A stretch of 5,171 nucleotides of DNA from an uncultured Clostridium sp. (lineage in GTDB: Bacteria > Bacillota > Clostridia > Lachnospirales > Lachnospiraceae): the NCBI GenBank assembly GCA_905192625.1, contig CAJJLI010000210.1, positions 1-5,171 on the forward strand, in the 5' to 3' direction. The notes under the pieces are model-generated. The model was not told where the DNA came from and searched no databases. It saw only the letters and a list, made by a program, of their open reading frames with translations. Positions within the stretch are counted from its first letter, which is position 1; every line of letters begins with the position of its first letter. Shown one piece after another: positions 1-5,086 of this stretch. The position numbers and the translations under genes are program-made.

Positions 1-162
1 ATATAAGCCAGAAATACCTACTAATGCATAAACGATTCTAGATAAAAGAGTCATGTCACCAAAGATTAATTTAACTAAGTCAAAACTGAAAAAACCGATT
101 AATCCCCAGTTAATTGCACCGATAACAACTAATATTAAAGCTAAATAATCTATTACTTTCAC
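1..162 (-). CDS. DUF378 family small membrane protein (5' part; runs off the left edge)
   Basis: Read on the minus strand from a GTG at 162-160, the frame stays open for 54 codons to the window edge. The protein begins MKVIDYLALILVVIGAINWG. A hydrophobic segment at about residues 6-27 carries the G-A-I-N-W-G-L-x-G-F-F signature of the DUF378 (YuzA-like) family; a short loop follows, and a second hydrophobic segment starts near residue 39. Family members are usually about 70 residues with two membrane helices, so roughly 15-20 residues are missing. The start is set by a perfect AGGAGG (plus-strand CCTCCT, 171-176) 8 bases upstream. The ATG between it and the GTG is out of frame and soon hits a stop. 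The function of the family is unknown. The gene is transcribed divergently from the division cluster; a possible -10 (TATAAC on the minus strand, 193-188) lacks a good -35. Family call is confident from the signature; nothing here tells its role. Confidence 0.88.
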   Translation of the reverse strand, partial: MKVIDYLALILVVIGAINWGLIGFFSFDLVKLIFGDMTLLSRIVYALVGISGLY

Positions 163-244
163 TTTGCATTCCTCCTATAACATATTGGTTATATGGATAG
201 TGTCACCTTTTTTTGATTTTTTATGCAAATATATTAATTAGTAC

Positions 245-273
245 TTTAAAAATTTTATAAATAACTGTATAAT
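245..273 (+). promoter_or_regulatory. Probable sigma-A promoter for the HlyD-like gene and the cluster downstream
   Basis: A perfect -10 hexamer TATAAT lies at 268-273. Exactly 17 bases upstream is TTTAAA (245-250), which matches the TTGACA consensus at 4 of 6 positions. The surroundings are very AT-rich. Transcription would start near 280, giving a leader of about 79 bases before the TTG start. It is the only well-formed plus-strand promoter seen between the left edge and yggS, so it is the best candidate for driving the whole rightward set. Inferred from consensus only. Confidence 0.6.
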
Positions 274-282
274 ATGTAAAGG

Positions 283-334
283 TTTGATGTTTTAGACAAG
301 GAACTCAAATTGTATGAAAATTCTGTACATCAAA
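283..334 (+). promoter_or_regulatory. Inverted repeat / possible 5'-leader stem-loop
   Basis: TTTGATGT (283-290) and ACATCAAA (327-334) are perfect 8-base inverted repeats. Inside them, ACA (296-298) can pair with TGT (324-326) and GAA (301-303) with TTC (321-323). The 3' arm 321-334 would thus be fully paired, with bulges only on the 5' side. The structure would begin about 3 bases after the predicted transcript start and end 9 bases before the Shine-Dalgarno of the HlyD-like gene. There is no T-run just after it, so it is not an intrinsic terminator. A regulatory role is inference. Confidence 0.35.
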
Positions 335-343
335 TAAAATATG

Positions 344-351
344 AAGGGTGG
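344..351 (+). promoter_or_regulatory. Ribosome binding site deciding a TTG start
   Basis: AAGGGTGG at 344-351 is followed by seven T's and then TTG at 359-361, an ideal spacing. The in-frame ATG at 341 lies upstream of and partly inside this site and has no Shine-Dalgarno of its own (only ACATCAAATAAA precedes it). This favours TTG 359 as the real start. Confidence 0.7.
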
Positions 352-358
352 TTTTTTT

Positions 359-1747
359 TTGCCTCGCAAGTCCAATGTTGTAAAAATTCCAAAACGAAGA
401 AATATTAATATCGGTGTTATAATCTTTCTTATAATCGCTGTATATTTAATTGTTAATATATATTTATTCCTAACGAAAAATCAAATTTCAATCTATGAAG
501 TAAAAGAAGAGAGCCTTGCAAAAAATACGATTGTAACCGGAGTTATTATACGAGATGAGAAAATTATTAAAACGTCCAAAGCCGGCTATATTAATTATTA
601 TCAAAGAGAAGGTTCAAGAGTTTCAAAGAATGCTACGATTTACTCAATTGATGAAAGTAAGAAGATATATGATAAGTTAGCGGATCAAGGTGATGCAGCT
701 AAGATATCTGATAAAGATATCATATCAATTAAGAAAGAGATTTCTGCATTTAAAAAAACAGCTTCTGGTGAAACATTTTCAAAGGTATATTCCTTTAAAG
801 AGAATATTTCAAGTAAAGTACAAGAAGTTGTAGATATGACTTTACTTGATAACATGCAGGATATTTTAGCTTCAACTGGTATAAGTTCAGCATTTGAAGT
901 AAAAAATGCAGAACAATCAGGTATTATTTCCTATCGAGTAGATTCGTTAAATAACCTAACGGTTGATAAGGTTTCTGCCGATACATTTGATATGGACAAG
1001 TATTCAAAATCAAATCTTCGAGCAGCGGATATTGTGGAAGCGAATGCACCTGTATATAAACTTATCACCGATGATGCATGGTCTATTGTTGCACCTATCA
1101 GTTCTGAGATATTTAATGATTTACAGGAGAAGAAATCTATTAAATTCACAGTGTTAGAAGATCAATTTACGATAACGGCTCCAATGAGTGTAACGCAAAA
1201 TGGTTCGGAATATTACATAACAATCAATTTAGAAGATTATATGGTTCGATACTTAGATGATCGTTTTCTTGATATTGACCTGGACATTTCATCGGAGAGT
1301 GGATACAAAATTCCGTTGACAGCTATCACTCAAAAACAATTCTATTCGATACCAAAGTCTTATTTGACCAATGGTGGTGACTCAGATGAACAAGGCATTA
1401 TCATTGAAACCTATGATACATCCAATGGAAATGTATCTTATGTATTTACGCCAACAGTTGTCTATTATGAGGACGAAGAAAATGCCTATATAGGTATGGA
1501 TAGCGTTGCTGCAGACACTTATATTTATAATGAATCTACAAAAGAAAGATCAATTGTTAACACAATTGGTACATTAGAAGGTGTGTTTAATGTAAACAAG
1601 GGTTACGCCGTTTTTCGTAGAATCGAAAGAATTACTGAAAATGATGCATATTGCATTGTGAAAAAGGGAACAAAAAGTGGAGTATCCTTGTATGATCATA
1701 TCGCTTTAGATGCCAGTGAAGTAATTGAGAATGCAATAATTTATTAA
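359..1747 (+). CDS. HlyD/MFP-like membrane-anchored protein of the division-cluster neighbourhood
   Basis: A protein of 462 residues from TTG 359 (468 if started at ATG 341). A basic N-terminus (PRKSNVVKIPKRR) precedes one membrane helix at about residues 18-38, so the bulk should lie outside the cell. Residues about 55-97 (V-T-G-V-I-I-R-D-E ... A-G-Y-I-N-Y-Y-x-R-E-G-S-R-V) look like the first half of the biotinyl/lipoyl-like domain of membrane fusion proteins. A middle region (about 100-220) is predicted helical. Residues about 315-455 resemble the adaptor C-terminal barrel, with I-P-L-T-A-I and the late pattern G-V-F-N-V-N-K-G-Y-A-V-F-R-R. Adaptors of this family normally bridge an ABC or MFS transporter to the outside, but no transporter gene is present here. 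From general knowledge, similar proteins precede yggS-sepF in Lachnospiraceae, so a cell-envelope or division role is plausible but unproven. Domain family is fairly sure; substrate and partner are unknown. Confidence 0.72.
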   Translation: MPRKSNVVKIPKRRNINIGVIIFLIIAVYLIVNIYLFLTKNQISIYEVKEESLAKNTIVTGVIIRDEKIIKTSKAGYINYYQREGSRVSKNATIYSIDESKKIYDKLADQGDAAKISDKDIISIKKEISAFKKTASGETFSKVYSFKENISSKVQEVVDMTLLDNMQDILASTGISSAFEVKNAEQSGIISYRVDSLNNLTVDKVSADTFDMDKYSKSNLRAADIVEANAPVYKLITDDAWSIVAPISSEIFNDLQEKKSIKFTVLEDQFTITAPMSVTQNGSEYYITINLEDYMVRYLDDRFLDIDLDISSESGYKIPLTAITQKQFYSIPKSYLTNGGDSDEQGIIIETYDTSNGNVSYVFTPTVVYYEDEENAYIGMDSVAADTYIYNESTKERSIVNTIGTLEGVFNVNKGYAVFRRIERITENDAYCIVKKGTKSGVSLYDHIALDASEVIENAIIY

Positions 1748-1762
1748 AATCATATTAATGAG

Positions 1763-1822
1763 TGAAAATACAGTACAATTAGTTGATTGTGAAAATACAG
1801 TACTAGGAATGAAAATACAGTA
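1763..1822 (+). repeat. Three direct copies of the 13-mer TGAAAATACAGTA
   Basis: Exact copies lie at 1763-1775, 1790-1802 and 1810-1822. The first two share a longer 15-base core, GTGAAAATACAGTAC (1762-1776 and 1789-1803). Start-to-start distances are 27 and 20 bases, so the copies are not evenly phased on the helix. They fill most of the 103-base gap between the HlyD-like gene and yggS. Possible readings are a protein-binding site array, a genome-wide dispersed intergenic repeat, or leftover local duplication. No terminator-like hairpin is seen in this gap. Confidence 0.85.
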
Positions 1823-1850
1823 AGTTCAGTGATGACAACAGGAGGTTATA

Positions 1851-2543
1851 ATGATACAAGATAATATAGTAGATGTTGAAAAAAAGATTATGGCAGCTTG
1901 TAATAGATCTGGTAGAAAAAGAGAAGAAGTGACTTTAATTGCTGTTAGTAAAACCAAACCTGTTGATATGATGCTAGAGGCTATCCGTGCAGGTATTATG
2001 GATTTTGGTGAAAATAAAGTTCAAGAGCTCTGCGATAAAAACGAACAGATCAAAGATGAATTATACTGGCATATGATTGGACACTTACAGAGAAACAAAG
2101 TTAAGTATATTATTGATAAAAACATTTTAATTCACTCTTTAGATTCGTTAAGGCTCGCAGAACAAATTCAATTGGACGCCCAGAAGAGAAATATTATTCA
2201 AGATGTACTAATTGAGGTTAACATTGCTTCAGAAGAGTCAAAATACGGCTTTAAACCAGAGGAAGTAGAAGATGCTATTTTAGAGATAGCAAAACTGGAT
2301 TCCATAAGGATTAAAGGGTTAATGTGTGTTGCACCATATACAGAAATTGCCGAAGAAAATCGCATTTATTTTAAAAAAATGAGACAATTACTTGTTGACA
2401 TCAAAGAGAAAAACATTGATAATGTAACTATGGAAATGCTCTCAATGGGTATGTCTGGCGATTTTGAGGTCGCCATAGAAGAGGGGGCTACTTTAGTTCG
2501 AATAGGAACCGGGATTTTTGGTGAGCGCAATTACAATGTATAA
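1851..2543 (+). CDS. yggS: YggS/YlmE family pyridoxal phosphate homeostasis protein (PLPBP)
   Basis: A protein of 230 residues, the usual family length. It is a single-domain PLP-binding TIM barrel of the alanine racemase N-terminal fold; members are non-catalytic and buffer intracellular PLP. Visible hallmarks are A-V-S-K-T-K-P with the PLP Schiff-base lysine at K34, F-G-E-N at 52-55, W-H-M-I-G-H-L-Q-R-N-K at 73-83, and the phosphate-binding C-terminus S-M-G-M-S-G-D (198-204) followed by V-R-I-G-T-G-I-F-G-E-R (216-226). The start ATG has AGGAGG at 1840-1845 with a 5-base spacer. This is the ylmE position of the Bacillus cluster, just before sepF (42-base gap). Its link to division is by conserved neighbourhood only. 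Complete, with all key residues intact. Confidence 0.97.
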   Translation: MIQDNIVDVEKKIMAACNRSGRKREEVTLIAVSKTKPVDMMLEAIRAGIMDFGENKVQELCDKNEQIKDELYWHMIGHLQRNKVKYIIDKNILIHSLDSLRLAEQIQLDAQKRNIIQDVLIEVNIASEESKYGFKPEEVEDAILEIAKLDSIRIKGLMCVAPYTEIAEENRIYFKKMRQLLVDIKEKNIDNVTMEMLSMGMSGDFEVAIEEGATLVRIGTGIFGERNYNV

Positions 2544-2572
2544 TTGTTATACAGTTTTAGAAAAATTGGGAT

Positions 2573-2577
2573 AGGAG
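2573..2577 (+). promoter_or_regulatory. Ribosome binding site deciding the sepF start
   Basis: AGGAG at 2573-2577 sits 8 bases before ATG 2586. The frame is open further upstream to a TTG at 2544, directly after the yggS stop, but that TTG has no Shine-Dalgarno and its extra 14 residues do not fit the family. ATG 2586 begins MANLFKNIL, a typical SepF amphipathic start. Confidence 0.85.
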
Positions 2578-2585
2578 ATTGTGCT

Positions 2586-3209
2586 ATGGCAAATTTATTT
2601 AAGAATATACTAGATTCTTTAAAATTAACTGAAGATGATGAAATTGAAGATTATGATGATTATGTCAGTGAATTAGAAGAAAGAGAACGTAAGCGTGCTG
2701 AAAGACAAGAACAAAAACAAACGATAAAACAAGAAAAGAAGTCATTTTCTTCTACTAGGAGTCTTGAAAGAGAAGAACGACCATCAAGTTCTTCCGTAAA
2801 TCAAATTTCTGTTAGTAATGCTACAAATTTTAACGATACACGAAAAGAACGTGTACAAAGAGTGGACAAGCCAACAACAGTAAGTAAGGTTGTACCACTT
2901 CGTAGTCCTCAAAAGGGATTGGAAGTTTGTATTATGAAGCCTACTTCCTTTGAAGATTCACAAGATATCTGCGATATGCTTTTATCTGGAAGAGCTGCAG
3001 TAATAAATTTAGAGGGATTTGATGTTGAGGTCGCACAACGTGTTATGGATTTCGTTTCAGGTGCTGTGTATGCAATGAATGGTAAATTACATCAGATTTC
3101 TAGTTATATCTTTATTATATCTCCAGATACAGTAGATATTTCAGGCGATTATCTGGATTTGATTCGCCAGAATGGATTTGAAGTACCTACTTTAAATAGG
3201 GATTTTTAA
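2586..3209 (+). CDS. sepF: Cell division protein SepF
   Basis: A protein of 207 residues. SepF is a cytoplasmic FtsZ partner that polymerises and anchors the Z-ring to the membrane alongside, or in place of, FtsA. Residues 1-14 (MANLFKNILDSLKL) form the membrane-targeting amphipathic helix. Residues about 15-107 are a charged, low-complexity linker rich in E, K, R, Q and S, starting with the acidic stretch EDDEIEDYDDY. The globular SepF domain spans about 112-205, with V-x-I-M-K-P-T-S-F-E-D (114-124), A-V-I-N-L-E (138-143), M-D-F-V-S-G-A-V-Y-A (154-163) and F-I-I-S-P-D-T-V-D-I-S-G (176-187). The protein is longer than Bacillus SepF (about 150 residues), all of it in the linker. It is followed by yggT after only 2 bases, suggesting coupled translation. 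Identity is very secure. Confidence 0.97.
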   Translation: MANLFKNILDSLKLTEDDEIEDYDDYVSELEERERKRAERQEQKQTIKQEKKSFSSTRSLEREERPSSSSVNQISVSNATNFNDTRKERVQRVDKPTTVSKVVPLRSPQKGLEVCIMKPTSFEDSQDICDMLLSGRAAVINLEGFDVEVAQRVMDFVSGAVYAMNGKLHQISSYIFIISPDTVDISGDYLDLIRQNGFEVPTLNRDF

Positions 3210-3211
3210 AA

Positions 3212-3466
3212 GTGAAATATTTAATTGTACATTCGTTTTCAATATTCTTGTATTGTTTGGAAATTTTATTATTTGTTCAAATATTTATGAATATGCTACC
3301 GTTTCCAACACTAAGAAGAATTGTTGAAACTATTGTTGAACCACTATTGCGACCAATACGATTTTTACTTAAACATTCGGTGTTTCAATCTGGAGGTACA
3401 GATTCTTCACCAATCATTGCTTTTATAGTACTTAGTTATTTGGGACAGTTTTTAACGTCAATCTAA
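3212..3466 (+). CDS. yggT: YggT/YlmG family integral membrane protein
   Basis: A protein of 84 residues with a GTG start 2 bases after the sepF stop. A weak AGGG (3198-3201) lies 10 bases upstream, so initiation probably relies on coupling to sepF translation. Two hydrophobic segments (about 6-28 and 66-82) flank a conserved loop with R-R-I-V-E-T-I-V-E-P-L-L-R-P-I-R (35-50) and the D-S-S-P motif (64-67), both typical of YggT. The family is found next to sepF in Gram-positives and, as YlmG, near chloroplast division in plants and cyanobacteria. Its biochemical role is not established; involvement in membrane organisation near the division site is inferred from context. Complete and of normal length. 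Confidence 0.95.
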   Translation: MKYLIVHSFSIFLYCLEILLFVQIFMNMLPFPTLRRIVETIVEPLLRPIRFLLKHSVFQSGGTDSSPIIAFIVLSYLGQFLTSI

Positions 3467-3478
3467 GGATGGTTTCAG

Positions 3479-4273
3479 ATGGATCAAAGAAAAGAAGAGC
3501 AATTCCTACGTAAGCGTTTTATTGATCTTGCGAGGAATGCTTATCATAGAGAACAATGTGTGTATACTGATTTCTTAAATACGAATGAAATCAGTATATT
3601 TCATAGTATGGTACATGAATTACCGGATATGCCTTATTCTGTGTGGGGTGGGTATCCAGGTGCAGAAAGAGTTATGATATGTTATCATGGCAACTTAACT
3701 GGAAAAAAGGCCGATATTAGCGGCAGTGAGTACCATGATACAAAACAATATCCAATGGATTGTGTGTGGATTCGTCCAAGTAATCCAAAATATGCAGATA
3801 AATTAAATCATAGAGATTACTTAGGAGCAATATTAAATCTTGGAATTGAACGTTTTACAATTGGTGATATTTTGGTTCATGGGACGGATGCCTATGTATA
3901 TTGTGATAACACCATCTCTTCCTATATCGTAGGTACATTAGAAAAAGTAAAACATACAAAAGTGAAATTATCAATTAAGGCTCATGAAGAATTAACGATA
4001 CAACCAGAATTTTTACAAATCAACGGATCCGTTATGTCAATACGTTTAGATTCTGTAATATCTGTCGCTTTCCAAACATCAAGAAGTAGTATAACTGATT
4101 TTATTAATGGAGAACGTGTATTTGTAAATGGAAGATTAACTACCTCAAATAGTTATGTTTTATCAGAAGGAGATATCGTATCCGTTCGGGGATTAGGAAA
4201 ATTTATTTATGAGTCTCAAGGCAAATTAACAAAAAAAGGGCGTATCAATATTACGTTGCAAAAATACATTTAG
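3479..4273 (+). CDS. ylmH: YlmH family S4-domain RNA-binding protein
   Basis: A protein of 264 residues, close to the Bacillus YlmH length. The N-terminal region (1-100) has the family pattern V-W-G-G-Y-P-G-A-E-R-V-M (55-66). The most diagnostic block is L-N-H-R-D-Y-L-G-A-I-L-N-L-G-I-E-R (109-125) followed by I-G-D-I (128-131). The S4 RNA-binding domain covers about 187-245, with F-I-N-G-E-R-V-F-V-N-G-R (208-219) and E-G-D-I-V-S-V-R-G-L-G-K (230-241). YlmH of B. subtilis has been reported to act in ribosome-associated quality control; the genetic link to division comes from its place beside sepF and divIVA. The start ATG has AAGGATGG (3465-3472) overlapping the yggT stop, so translation is probably coupled. 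A 12-base perfect inverted repeat lies inside the 5' part of this gene (see separate entry). Confidence 0.95.
   Translation: MDQRKEEQFLRKRFIDLARNAYHREQCVYTDFLNTNEISIFHSMVHELPDMPYSVWGGYPGAERVMICYHGNLTGKKADISGSEYHDTKQYPMDCVWIRPSNPKYADKLNHRDYLGAILNLGIERFTIGDILVHGTDAYVYCDNTISSYIVGTLEKVKHTKVKLSIKAHEELTIQPEFLQINGSVMSIRLDSVISVAFQTSRSSITDFINGERVFVNGRLTTSNSYVLSEGDIVSVRGLGKFIYESQGKLTKKGRINITLQKYI
3563..3598 (+). repeat. 12-bp perfect inverted repeat inside ylmH
   Basis: TATACTGATTTC (3563-3574) and GAAATCAGTATA (3587-3598) are exact reverse complements separated by 12 bases (TTAAATACGAAT). A G-U pair (3562 with 3599) extends the stem to 13 in RNA. It covers codons 29-40 of ylmH. Only a TTT (3599-3601) follows, too short for a confident intrinsic terminator. 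The arms are seen directly; any role in the transcript is inference. Confidence 0.8.
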
Positions 4274-4283
4274 GAGGAGAATT

Positions 4284-5006
4284 ATGCTTACACCAATAGA
4301 ATTACAAAGCAAAACATTTAAGTCTGGCGGACTTGGTTATGATAAAAAAGATGTAGATAGTTTTATGAAAGAAGTGTTACATGGATATGAAACATTATAT
4401 CGTGAAAACATGGAGTTGTCTGATAAAATATCTGTATTAAACGAAGGAATTCAATACTATAAAACAATTGAAAAAACTTTACAAAAGGCTTTGGTTTTGG
4501 CTGAAAAAACAGCCGAAGATACAAGAATTGCGGCTTTAAGAGAAGCAAAAAGTATTGAAAACGAAGCTCATACAAAAGCTCAACTAATCGTTGCAGATGC
4601 AAAGAATGAGTTAGAGCATATTCACAAACAAACCGTTCAAGTTTTACAACAATATGAAAAATACAAGGCTCAATTCAAAAATTTAGCTGCAGCACAAATC
4701 GAAGTTTTAGAAAGCGATAGTTTTTCAATTAATATTGCTAGAGTGGATACTTTTACGCAAGATTTCCAAACACATGAAAAACATAAAAAAGCTTATAATA
4801 TAGATTTAAAGAAAGTAGCAAGGGAAGAAAACTTAGTGAAGTCAAAGACGATAGAGTCAAATGATGTCTTCAGTGATAATAAGGAATTTATTTCATCCAA
4901 TGATATGTTTGAGGTGGAAGCAAGTATTACACGTGAAAATATAGCTGAGGATGATTCTGTAAAAGAGGATGGATTTGATTTTATTAATGTGGAAGAAGAA
5001 ATCTAA
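4284..5006 (+). CDS. divIVA: DivIVA domain protein (cell division / polar scaffold)
   Basis: A protein of 240 residues. DivIVA binds negatively curved membrane at septa and poles and recruits division-site, secretion or cell-wall factors. The N-terminal lipid-binding domain is residues 1-55: L-T-P-I-E-L-Q-S-K-T-F-K, then G-Y-D-K-K-D-V-D-S-F (18-27) and the first coiled coil to about L52. A second coiled coil runs from about 55 to 145 (I-Q-Y-Y-K-T-I-E-K-T-L-Q-K-A-L-V-L-A-E-K and following heptads). The last 95 residues are an acidic, low-complexity tail ending NVEEEI, probably disordered. The F-R pair that inserts into the membrane in Bacillus DivIVA (F17-R18) is G16-L17 here. The start has AGGAGG at 4272-4277, overlapping the ylmH stop, so it is tightly coupled. 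Last gene of the cluster proper. Confidence 0.95.
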   Translation: MLTPIELQSKTFKSGGLGYDKKDVDSFMKEVLHGYETLYRENMELSDKISVLNEGIQYYKTIEKTLQKALVLAEKTAEDTRIAALREAKSIENEAHTKAQLIVADAKNELEHIHKQTVQVLQQYEKYKAQFKNLAAAQIEVLESDSFSINIARVDTFTQDFQTHEKHKKAYNIDLKKVAREENLVKSKTIESNDVFSDNKEFISSNDMFEVEASITRENIAEDDSVKEDGFDFINVEEEI

Positions 5007-5039
5007 GAATTATATTTCTTCGCACATATTGGAATGCGA
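4995..5039 (+). other. Two overlapping weak inverted repeats at the end of divIVA
   Basis: GAAGAAAT (4995-5002) pairs perfectly with ATTTCTTC (5014-5021), spanning the divIVA stop codon. TCGCA (5020-5024) pairs with TGCGA (5035-5039). The two stems share bases 5020-5021, so both cannot form fully at once. Neither is followed by a T-run (the next bases are CTCTTAAAAACTTTAC), so a standard intrinsic terminator is not supported. No convincing promoter is seen before the next gene either, so read-through into it is likely. Confidence 0.3.
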
Positions 5040-5086
5040 CTCTTAAAAACTTTACATATTAAATAAATTCTTAATGGGGGCAGATT

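Noticed and set aside
188..193. Minus-strand -10 (TATAAC) for the DUF378 gene
   Set aside because: The hexamer is good but the base run at the right distance (TCAAAA) is a poor -35, so a separate feature is not justified; the nearby A tracts could help as an upstream element.
341..358. ATG at 341 as start of the HlyD-like gene
   Set aside because: No Shine-Dalgarno lies before it, while AAGGGTGG at 344-351 is ideally spaced for TTG 359. The extra six residues (MKGGFF) are simply the translated ribosome site and T tract.
703..721. GATATCT / AGATATC inverted repeat with 5-base loop
   Set aside because: Seven AT-rich pairs inside coding sequence, built from two self-palindromic GATATC words; not distinctive enough.
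931..1157. Short open frames on both strands inside the HlyD-like gene
   Set aside because: They overlap a well-supported coding frame, lack ribosome sites and resemble no family I recognise.
1774..1779. TACAAT as a -10 element for an internal promoter before yggS
   Set aside because: Five of six matches, but nothing like TTGACA lies 16-18 bases upstream. An internal promoter cannot be excluded but is not supported.
2008..2022. GTGAAAATAAAGTTC, 13 of 15 match to the intergenic repeat
   Set aside because: It encodes the conserved F-G-E-N-K-V segment of YggS, so the match is explained by protein constraint and chance.
2544..2585. TTG-initiated N-terminal extension of SepF
   Set aside because: No Shine-Dalgarno; the extension would precede the membrane-targeting helix, which should be at the very N-terminus. 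ATG 2586 has AGGAG at good spacing.
4496..4517. TTTGGCTG / CAGCCGAA hairpin with an A6 loop in divIVA
   Set aside because: Short stem with a wobble pair in a conserved coiled-coil segment and no T-run after it; not a terminator and probably chance.
4363..4602. Minus-strand open frame opposite divIVA
   Set aside because: Composition is a shadow of the divIVA heptads (leucine- and phenylalanine-rich complement of lysine/glutamate codons); no ribosome site or family resemblance.
4933..4944. GTGAAAATATAG, near match to the intergenic repeat
   Set aside because: Lies in the divIVA coding tail and lacks the rest of the motif; expected by chance in AT-rich sequence.
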